Shown here: positions 1 to 4,748 of the stretch, piece after piece
Layout: each line of letters begins with the position of its first letter
How positions within the stretch are numbered: the first letter of the stretch is position 1
Origin: Oscillospiraceae bacterium
GTDB taxonomy: Bacteria > Bacillota > Clostridia > Oscillospirales > Ruminococcaceae
Reading direction: 5' to 3'
Length of the DNA stretch: 9,246 nucleotides
Assembly (NCBI GenBank): GCA_900752625.1
Contig: CAADWC010000089.1
Coordinates: 1-9,246, forward strand
Program-made: the position numbers and the translations under genes
The notes under the pieces: model-generated
Told to the model about the DNA's origin: nothing
Databases searched by the model: none
What the model saw: only the letters and a program-made list of their open reading frames with translations

Positions 1-25
1 AAATACACGACAAATCCACCGCTTC

Positions 26-54
26 TTGACTAATGGGATTTAAAGTATTATAAT
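26..54 (+). promoter_or_regulatory. Sigma-A-type promoter for the ATPase/acetyltransferase operon
   Basis: A -35 box TTGACT (26-31) and a perfect -10 box TATAAT (49-54) are separated by 17 bases, the optimal spacing for the housekeeping sigma factor. Transcription would start near 61, about 30 bases before the ATG at 91, with AGAGAGG (74-80) as the ribosome site. No operator-like repeat is evident. Confidence 0.8.
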
Positions 55-90
55 GTAATAGATATATGTTTTCAGAGAGGGTATTTTAAA

Positions 91-1284
91 ATGAACAGCT
101 ACAAAAATCTGCTTATGCAGACAAAGACCCTTGTTATCTTCAAAGGTCTTAAAGAAAGAAACGTAATAAAAAAGCTTTTACTGGCTCTTGAAGCCTGCGA
201 AGAAGGCGATATGGAAAAGGCGGTTGAGAAATACTCCGACTTTGTCGCTCAGCTTTATACGCACTCGGATAACCTTACCCGTTATGTCCTCAGACTTGCG
301 CTTGAAAACGAGAATCTTTATATGCTGAGAAAGGGCGAGGGAAAGGAAACCGGAATGCTGCTGGACGAATGTCTTGCCAGCGAACTTATGGTTTTGCAGG
401 AGCTTTCACGTATCTCTTCTGAAGATATCATATCAAAAATCGGATACGACGGATTTCTCCCCCGCTATAAAACCGAGGAACTGGATTTTTCTAAGATATA
501 CGCCGACAGGATTCACCAGATAAACCAGTATGGTTATGGAATATACTCTCATTACCATGTTTTTGTCATAAAGGACGGATCTATCGTTCCGGTTGAATAT
601 CCGGATCCTATCAGACTTTCTCAGCTTTCGGGATATGAAAGGGAACGCAGTGAAGTTATAGACAATACTCTGGCTCTGCTTAAAGGCAAGCCTGCAAACA
701 ATGTTCTGCTTTACGGCGACTGCGGAACAGGAAAATCTTCAACCGTCAAAGCTATTGCAAACGAATATTATCCTGACGGACTGAGGCTTATAGAGCTCAA
801 GAAAAAACAGCTTCACGAAATTCCCGCTATAGTTGAAACCATAAGCAAGAATCCGCTTAAATTCATTATTTTTATAGACGATCTTTCGTTTACCGAGGAC
901 GACGATGATTTTGCAGCGCTGAAAGCCATACTGGAAGGCAGCGTTTCCTCCACAGCGTCAAATCTTGCGATATACGCCACTTCAAACCGCCGTCATCTTG
1001 TGCGGGAAACATTTTCTGCAAGAGAGGGCGACGAGATCCACTTCAACGACACAATGCAGGAACTTCTGTCCCTTTCCGACCGCTTCGGACTTACGGTTAC
1101 ATACTCCAAGCCAAACAAGGAGCTGTTCCTGTCGGTTGTCCGCGACCTGGCGCGTCAGTACGGTCTTAAAATGTCTGAGGACGAGGTTTGCACAAAAGCG
1201 GAGGCTTTCGCGCTTACAAGAGGCGGACGTTCTCCCAGAGTCGCCAAGCAGTTTATAGAATATCTGAAAGGAATTGAGGAATAA
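91..1284 (+). CDS. DUF815-type AAA+ ATP-binding protein
   Basis: This 397-residue protein matches the pattern of the DUF815 family of predicted AAA+ ATPases, cytosolic proteins of unknown role. The N-terminal half (about 1-180) is helical and carries no motif I recognise. The ATPase core follows: Walker A GDCGTGKSS at 209-217 (Lys215), Walker B FIIFIDD at 258-264 with an acidic pair Asp263-Asp264, a sensor-1-like YATSNRRH at 295-302, and a C-terminal GGRSPRVAKQF (378-388) that may supply sensor-2 arginines. The length fits the family. The start at 91 is supported by AGAGAGG at 74-80 and a consensus promoter upstream. The stop overlaps the next gene by one base, so the two are co-transcribed and probably translationally coupled. 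The ATPase assignment is strong; the cellular substrate is unknown. It is host chromosomal, not part of the prophage. Confidence 0.88.
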   Translation: MNSYKNLLMQTKTLVIFKGLKERNVIKKLLLALEACEEGDMEKAVEKYSDFVAQLYTHSDNLTRYVLRLALENENLYMLRKGEGKETGMLLDECLASELMVLQELSRISSEDIISKIGYDGFLPRYKTEELDFSKIYADRIHQINQYGYGIYSHYHVFVIKDGSIVPVEYPDPIRLSQLSGYERERSEVIDNTLALLKGKPANNVLLYGDCGTGKSSTVKAIANEYYPDGLRLIELKKKQLHEIPAIVETISKNPLKFIIFIDDLSFTEDDDDFAALKAILEGSVSSTASNLAIYATSNRRHLVRETFSAREGDEIHFNDTMQELLSLSDRFGLTVTYSKPNKELFLSVVRDLARQYGLKMSEDEVCTKAEAFALTRGGRSPRVAKQFIEYLKGIEE

Positions 1285-1778
1285 TGCTTACGTTTGAAAA
1301 AATTCTGTCTGACGAACAGATAAAGCAAACCGCCGCTCTTGCTGACGAGATATGGCATCAGCATTTCAGCGGTATAATATCCGACGGACAGATAGACTAC
1401 ATGGTTAAAAAGTTTCAGTCGTATGAGTCATTAAAATCGCAGATAGAAGCCGGATATGAATACTATGGATTTTTTATTGATGGCAGTCAGGCGGGATATT
1501 TCGGAATATGTGAAAAGCCTGACAATACACTTTTTTTGTCAAAACTGTACCTCAAGAAGGAATACCGGGGACGGGGCTATGCTTCCAAAGCTTTTGATTT
1601 TATCAGGAATATAGGAAGAAAAAACGGAAATACTATGGTATGGCTTACTGTGAACAAGCATAACGATCCGACTATCGAGGTATATAAACACTGGGGTATG
1701 GAAATAATCAGGACCGAAGTAACCGATATAGGCAACGGATATGTTATGGATGATTACGTATTCGGGCTGGAGCTATAA
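1284..1778 (+). CDS. GNAT-family N-acetyltransferase
   Basis: A 164-residue single-domain protein of typical GNAT length. It should transfer an acetyl group from acetyl-CoA to an amine; the acceptor cannot be read from the sequence. The key evidence is the central block: a beta strand (LFLSKLYLKK) followed by YRGRGYASKAF (about 94-104), which contains the R-x-x-G-x-G/A pyrophosphate-binding loop of motif A. The C-terminal VYKHWGM...R.E segment corresponds to the motif B region, where the tyrosine acts as general acid in many members. The ATG lies in the TAATG overlap with the ATPase stop, and AAAGGAA/GAGGA upstream (1267-1280) can serve as ribosome site. No clear terminator follows. It is host chromosomal and shares the operon promoter at 26-54. 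Confidence 0.88.
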   Translation: MLTFEKILSDEQIKQTAALADEIWHQHFSGIISDGQIDYMVKKFQSYESLKSQIEAGYEYYGFFIDGSQAGYFGICEKPDNTLFLSKLYLKKEYRGRGYASKAFDFIRNIGRKNGNTMVWLTVNKHNDPTIEVYKHWGMEIIRTEVTDIGNGYVMDDYVFGLEL

Positions 1779-1891
1779 TCGTCCGCTTACTGCTGCTGTG
1801 GCTTATCCGTCACAAAGTTGTACAAACTGTATAACCTATCAAATTGCAGAAAAAATATTTTTGTAAGTATAATAAAATTTGCATAAAACAC

Positions 1892-1920
1892 TTGACAAAT
1901 CAGCTGTAGTTTGCTATAAT
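1892..1920 (+). promoter_or_regulatory. Consensus promoter driving tRNA-Lys
   Basis: Perfect TTGACA (1892-1897) and perfect TATAAT (1915-1920) are spaced by exactly 17 bases. This is the strongest promoter in the window, as expected for a stable RNA gene. Transcription would begin near 1927 and give a leader of about 50 bases removed by RNase P. The rest of the gap after the acetyltransferase (1779-1891) is AT-rich and shows no gene or clear terminator. Confidence 0.85.
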
Positions 1921-1977
1921 AATTAAGTCGTTGCAGAATGAAAGTTTTGTTATGACAGAACAGACTGAACTAGCTGT

Positions 1978-2053
1978 GAGTTATTAGCTCAGTTGGCAGA
2001 GCATTTGACTTTTAATCAAAGGGTCCGGGGTTCGAATCCCCGATAGCTCACCA
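1978..2053 (+). tRNA. tRNA-Lys (anticodon TTT)
   Basis: A full cloverleaf can be drawn. The acceptor stem pairs GAGTTAT (1978-1984) with ATAGCTC (2043-2049), with one G-T wobble. The D stem is GCTC/GAGC. The anticodon stem TTTGA/TCAAA encloses loop CTTTTAA, with TTT at 2011-2013. The T stem CGGGG/CCCCG encloses TTCGAAT (2031-2037). The discriminator is A2050 and CCA is encoded at 2051-2053. It reads Lys AAA/AAG codons. A consensus promoter lies 57 bases upstream. Prophage late genes begin less than 200 bases downstream, so the 3' part is a likely phage integration target that remains intact after insertion. Confidence 0.97.
2026..2053 (+). other. Probable prophage attachment core (tRNA-Lys 3' end)
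   Basis: The T arm and acceptor 3' strand of tRNA-Lys are the last host-like sequence before the phage lysis module. Tyrosine-recombinase phages commonly use tRNA 3' ends as attB and carry an identical segment in attP, so the gene survives insertion. The second copy that would prove this lies outside the window, so exact core limits cannot be set. The placement is inferred from context. Confidence 0.5.
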
Positions 2054-2054
2054 G

Positions 2055-2102
2055 AATGAAATCCCGTATTTGCGTTAAATGGCGTAGATGCGGGATTTCA
2101 TT
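2055..2102 (+). terminator. Long hairpin just downstream of tRNA-Lys
   Basis: Two 20-base arms (2055-2074 and 2083-2102) pair along their whole length, with three wobble pairs in the inner part and an 8-base loop TTAAATGG. The hairpin begins two bases after the CCA end. Only a weak T-rich stretch (TTATT) follows, so it may act as the tRNA terminator or as a 3'-processing stop rather than as a classical intrinsic terminator. Whether it belongs to the host or arrived with the prophage is unclear. Confidence 0.55.
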
Positions 2103-2142
2103 ATTGCCCAACGCTTGATAAAATGCACCGAAACCATAGAAA

Positions 2143-2183
2143 ATATGACACAAACGCAACATATATGCCACGAAATATGACAC
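2143..2183 (+). repeat. Three direct copies of ATATGMCAC beside the att site
   Basis: ATATGACAC occurs at 2143-2151 and 2175-2183, and ATATGCCAC at 2163-2171, all in the same direction with start-to-start distances of 20 and 12 bases. The outer copies extend to a 14-base match with one difference (2141-2154, 2173-2186). They lie in non-coding DNA between the tRNA and the prophage terminator, where arm-type integrase binding sites are found in many tyrosine-recombinase phages. That role is an inference. Confidence 0.5.
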
Positions 2184-2195
2184 GAATCTGACAAC

Positions 2196-2227
2196 AAAAA
2201 TGCCGTCTCGGGGTCCTCCGAGATGGC
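2196..2227 (-). terminator. Intrinsic terminator of the prophage late operon
   Basis: Read on the minus strand, GCCATCTCGG (2227-2218) and CCGAGACGGC (2211-2202) form a 10-base stem with one A-C mismatch and a 6-base loop. The stem is followed directly by ATTTTTGTTG. It lies 11 bases beyond the endolysin stop, so it ends the right-to-left late transcript before it reaches tRNA-Lys. On the plus strand the stem also forms (with G-U) but only three Ts follow. Confidence 0.85.
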
Positions 2228-2238
2228 TTTAACTCTAC

Positions 2239-3141
2239 TCAAATATCAGATTTATTTACCCACCCGGTAACATATTGACCCACCGGTGATTTTCCGCAAT
2301 TACTCTTCTTGTTTGTGATCCTCATACGCCCGTTAACAACAGCTCCGTCGTACAAATAATATGTACCGCTTTTTTTCGTGCCGGACTTTGCTGTCGCTGA
2401 AACATACAAGTTCGTATTTTTAAGCGTGATCTTTGTACCTTTTGTGTAAGACTTTTTAGCCGCTGACTTTACGCTGTAAACCGCCTTGCCGTCACTGTCA
2501 TATACCGTATATCCGGCTTTGCAAGCTTTCTTTGCGTTGCTGAGGTTTTCAAACGCCCCCAGCTGAGATTTTGCGTCCGATCGGCTTTTACGCACTCTGT
2601 ACAATTTCTTCGCCGATGTCCCGGTTTCCGACGAACCAGAAAGCTTCTTGTTCACCTGCTCAGCTATGTAACCGAATTTTGACGCCAGGTACGGTCCCGG
2701 ACAGGCTGTCGCCGTAAACCACTTGTGCATTGTAAGATTGCCGGACTTGTCCCCGGTGTAATTGAGCTTCTTAATTCCGTTGCGCTGGCAGATGTCAACG
2801 CACAGCTCTATAAGCTTTGAAAGTGCTTTGTCGCTGACGTGCCAGTCAGGTGCGCCGCCGTCGTTTGCGACCTCGATCGTAATCGCTCTGTGGTCGTTTT
2901 CGGCGTTGGAGCTGCACCAGCTGCGGTTGCATTCCTCAACGTACATTCCTACTCTGCCGTCTGAATCTATGCCGTAATTACTGCTTGCTCGTCTTGACGC
3001 GGCCGCAAATTCACCCCCGCACTGTTCGACAGTGAGCTTGCCCGCCATGTGGTGGATCGTAATTTTGTCGATCTTATGATTTCTCGGCTTATTGCAGTTC
3101 GGGCTTAATTTTGTGTAGTTTACCAGTTTACTGTTACTCAT
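2239..3141 (-). CDS. Phage endolysin, N-acetylmuramoyl-L-alanine amidase (Amidase_2)
   Basis: This 300-residue lysin should cut the bond between N-acetylmuramic acid and L-alanine in peptidoglycan, lysing the host at the end of the phage cycle. Residues about 20-165 form a T7-lysozyme/PGRP-like zinc amidase: ITIHHMAG gives ligand His30, and MHKWFTATACPGPYL gives His139 and Cys147, eight residues apart as in T7 lysozyme. A Ser/Gly/Thr linker (168-177) joins the C-terminal half. There a lysine-rich segment (about 180-223, ending GYTVYDSDGKAVYS) and a second part to 300, ending GWVNKSDI, resemble SPOR-like and SH3-like wall-binding modules of clostridial lysins. No signal peptide is visible, so export depends on the holin just upstream. 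TTGGAGGT (3150-3155 core) lies eight bases before the ATG. The gene is last in the late operon and is followed by a terminator. Confidence 0.93.
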   Translation of the reverse strand: MSNSKLVNYTKLSPNCNKPRNHKIDKITIHHMAGKLTVEQCGGEFAAASRRASSNYGIDSDGRVGMYVEECNRSWCSSNAENDHRAITIEVANDGGAPDWHVSDKALSKLIELCVDICQRNGIKKLNYTGDKSGNLTMHKWFTATACPGPYLASKFGYIAEQVNKKLSGSSETGTSAKKLYRVRKSRSDAKSQLGAFENLSNAKKACKAGYTVYDSDGKAVYSVKSAAKKSYTKGTKITLKNTNLYVSATAKSGTKKSGTYYLYDGAVVNGRMRITNKKSNCGKSPVGQYVTGWVNKSDI

Positions 3142-3161
3142 AAATTCATACCTCCAAATAA

Positions 3162-3584
3162 CTATTTCTCATCGTCAGACTTCAACACATCTATCGCTTT
3201 CATTATCACCGCAGGAACAGGCACGCCCATAAGCCCCGCGTTTTCGATTATAGAAAGAGTTTCGTTTGCTATAAACGCAATACATACACAATCCTTGATA
3301 TACGCAGTGCCGAGAGCGATATCAAGCCTGCAAGCCACAAGCAGTATCAGCAAGATCATTCCCTTGCGGCAAAGACCTTTGAATCCTGCGCGGCTTTCCA
3401 ACGCCCCGTTTTCGGATTTCCCCGATTTTTTGAACACTCCCGCGACTATAAGCCCCGTTATGTAATCAACCACCATAAAGATAATCAATGTTGTCATTGC
3501 CGACGTCCATCCTCCAAACAGAGCGGCTATACCGCCTCCTATTGTTCCGACAATGGCAAGCACTGCCGCTTTTAATTCAGTCAT
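3162..3584 (-). CDS. Phage holin, TcdE/Cph1-like (phage_holin_4 family)
   Basis: A 140-residue membrane protein of normal length for the family of TcdE and clostridial phage holins. It would form lesions in the cytoplasmic membrane at a set time and let the amidase reach the wall. Hydrophobic segments lie at about 6-24, 29-50 and 75-92, with a weaker one near 96-108. The family hallmarks are VVDYITG (38-44), the basic SRAGFKGLCRKG stretch after the second helix, and the late ETLSIIENAGLMGVPVP segment. The C-terminus is charged (KSDDEK), typical of the regulatory tail of holins. Its ATG overlaps the stop of the preceding gene (ATGA, 3581-3584), and the endolysin starts 20 bases after its stop, a normal holin-lysin cassette. 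Confidence 0.92.
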   Translation of the reverse strand: MTELKAAVLAIVGTIGGGIAALFGGWTSAMTTLIIFMVVDYITGLIVAGVFKKSGKSENGALESRAGFKGLCRKGMILLILLVACRLDIALGTAYIKDCVCIAFIANETLSIIENAGLMGVPVPAVIMKAIDVLKSDDEK

Positions 3585-4105
3585 TCAGATTCCTCCGTTT
3601 CATCTGTTTCATCTGTGCTTAATGCATTTGTTGAAGCCGTTGACGCAGCTTCTCCTTTGTCCAGAACGAGCCAGTCGACGTAATATGTCCCCGATGGCAA
3701 CGTTGCGCTGGGAGATCCGCTTGCATTCTGTCCGGCGCAGATCACAGCTGTTATCGATGCATTTGTTGCGCTAGTCTGGCTATACAAAAGTGTAAGACAG
3801 TAGTTGATAAATGGACCCGGCGTACCTGCGCGCCTTAAAGTCGCAACAATTCTTGTGTTAATGGTCGGAGTGAACGGAAGTGATAGTTTTGTATTAAGAA
3901 ATGAACTCGAACTTGAGCTTGTTATCGTCTCCGTTCCCGTGATAGTCTGTTTTGCAATCGTGGGAATCTGTTTTATAGCGTCGTTAAAATCATCCTGACA
4001 AGCCTGCAAGCCGTCCGCTATGCTGTCGCGAACCTCTGAACCCTTAAATGCCGTTCTCACAGCGTTAATTTCTGTTTGTATATCGATTTCTGCAAATTCA
4101 GCCAT
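3581..4105 (-). CDS. Small baseplate/tail-fibre-like phage protein, function unproven
   Basis: A 174-residue protein between the tail-tip gene and the holin, a slot that normally holds baseplate or receptor-binding proteins in Firmicute siphophages. The N-terminus (about 5-35: IDIQTEINAVRTAFKG, then SEVRDSIADGL) resembles the short helical start found on many such baseplate proteins, with G-x-x-VRD-x-IA. A serine run (SSSSSS, near 63-68) leads into a beta-rich middle part, and the C-terminus is acidic with a repeated TDE (TDETDETEESE). There is no signal peptide or membrane segment. GTGAGGT (core 4113-4117 on the plus strand) lies seven bases before the ATG, and the stop overlaps the holin start, so the two are coupled. 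The family assignment rests on position and the N-terminal pattern; it could also be an uncharacterised late protein. Confidence 0.6.
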   Translation of the reverse strand: MAEFAEIDIQTEINAVRTAFKGSEVRDSIADGLQACQDDFNDAIKQIPTIAKQTITGTETITSSSSSSFLNTKLSLPFTPTINTRIVATLRRAGTPGPFINYCLTLLYSQTSATNASITAVICAGQNASGSPSATLPSGTYYVDWLVLDKGEAASTASTNALSTDETDETEESE

Positions 4106-4134
4106 AAGAATTACCTCACTTTCATATTTTTGTA

Positions 4135-4162
4135 TTGCAATTTCTTATATTTGTGCTATAAT
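4135..4162 (+). promoter_or_regulatory. Extended -10 promoter of the moron lipoprotein gene
   Basis: TTGCAA (4135-4140) and a perfect TATAAT (4157-4162) are 16 bases apart, and TGC directly before the -10 makes it an extended -10 promoter (TGnTATAAT). It points away from the late operon, in the AT-rich gap between the lipoprotein gene and the divergent baseplate-like gene. It allows expression from the lysogen independent of late phage transcription. A perfect inverted repeat overlaps its last bases, so it is probably regulated. Confidence 0.75.
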
Positions 4163-4178
4163 TTACTTAAAGTAAATT
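4160..4178. promoter_or_regulatory. Perfect 19-bp inverted repeat, candidate operator
   Basis: AATTTACTT (4160-4168), a central A, and AAGTAAATT (4170-4178) form a perfect palindrome. It covers the last three bases of the -10 box and the expected transcription start of the lipoprotein gene, where a bound dimeric repressor would block initiation. The TACTT-N-AAGTA core resembles MarR/HxlR-type operators, but no regulator gene is in the window. The short AT-only stem is too weak to be a convincing terminator. Confidence 0.6.
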
Positions 4179-4194
4179 AAATGGGGGACATAAC

Positions 4195-4716
4195 ATGAAA
4201 AAACTTCTTACATTCGCGCTTACATTATCTCTCGTCTGCTGTCTTGCAAGCTGCAATAACAGCGATGACGAGAGCAGTAAGACTTCCGACAGCCAAGCCG
4301 CGAAAGCTAACGAGCAGTCGATTACAACGACTACCACGGCAAGTACGACTACCACCACGACAACAACTGCGGAAAAGACTACGACAACTACAACAACGAC
4401 CACAACCACTACAACCACGCCCAAAACGACTACAACAACAACGCAGACGTTTGATACAAGCTACTATAAATACGAATCTTCACAGTTGAAAGTTGCTAAG
4501 TATGACATAAGCCTGTACGCCGCTCCTGACAAAAGCTCGGAGGTGCTTTATAATTTGACCGAAGGAGCAGTTATTGAAGTGATAGGCGAGGTTGATAACG
4601 ACTGGGAAACTGTTTTAATTGACGAAAATATTGTATTTGTAGAAAAGTTTACATTAGACATTTCTACAACAAGTTTTTCTACAACAACTACTATTGTTAA
4701 AATACCAGTTCGTTGA
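4195..4716 (+). CDS. Prophage-borne Thr-rich SH3b-like lipoprotein (putative moron)
   Basis: A 173-residue predicted surface lipoprotein. Lys2-Lys3, a hydrophobic stretch and the lipobox LASC place the lipid-modified Cys20 at the mature N-terminus, so it should sit on the outer face of the membrane. Residues 44-85 are 34 threonines out of 42, broken only by AS, AEK, PK and Q, forming a stiff and possibly glycosylated stalk. Residues about 98-152 look like a small bacterial SH3 domain: a SLYAAPDKSSEV strand-turn, a TEGAVIEVIGE strand, and the typical DW pair at 136-137. The C-terminus has a second short threonine cluster (163-166). GGGGGA (4183-4188) lies six bases before the ATG. It stands on the strand opposite to all phage genes here, divergent from the baseplate-like gene and convergent with the tail-tip gene 32 bases away. 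The role is unknown; cell-surface alteration or superinfection exclusion are the natural hypotheses. Confidence 0.85.
   Translation: MKKLLTFALTLSLVCCLASCNNSDDESSKTSDSQAAKANEQSITTTTTASTTTTTTTTAEKTTTTTTTTTTTTTTPKTTTTTTQTFDTSYYKYESSQLKVAKYDISLYAAPDKSSEVLYNLTEGAVIEVIGEVDNDWETVLIDENIVFVEKFTLDISTTSFSTTTTIVKIPVR
4324..4449 (+). repeat. ACN trinucleotide tract encoding the threonine stalk
   Basis: Forty-two codons in a row are almost all ACN, but the third base changes constantly among A, C, G and T. The longest threonine run is 14 codons. The periodicity gives valine-only shadow reading on the opposite strand, which is not a gene. The mixed third positions indicate selection on the protein composition rather than recent slippage. 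Confidence 0.85.
4661..4687 (+). repeat. 12-bp direct repeat at the 3' end of the lipoprotein gene
   Basis: TTTCTACAACAA occurs at 4661-4672 and again at 4676-4687, 15 bases apart and thus in frame, each encoding a Ser-Thr-Thr unit. It could be the trace of a small in-frame duplication that extended the C-terminus. Confidence 0.6.
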
Positions 4717-4748
4717 TTTTAATTTGTTAAAAGCATATGATACATTGT

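Noticed and set aside
965..1258. Plus-strand frame inside the ATPase gene
   Set aside because: It covers the conserved sensor region of the ATPase in another frame; its Arg/Ser/Thr-rich composition is typical of a shadow.
1811..1866. TTGTACAA palindrome and an A6TAT5 stretch after the acetyltransferase gene
   Set aside because: The palindrome is only eight bases and the A/T stretch forms no GC-containing stem; neither supports a terminator or operator call.
4106..4194. Possible minus-strand promoter for the lysis genes (TTTAAG ... TATAAG)
   Set aside because: Both boxes match the consensus poorly, and the AT-rich gap makes such matches likely by chance.
4181..4198. Five-codon leader frame ending in the lipoprotein start (ATG at 4181, TGA at 4196)
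   Set aside because: It has no ribosome site of its own and its ATG touches the GGGGGA of the lipoprotein gene; probably chance.
4167..4424. Minus-strand open frame of mostly valines
   Set aside because: It is the exact antisense of the ACN threonine tract (GTN codons) and has no ribosome site.
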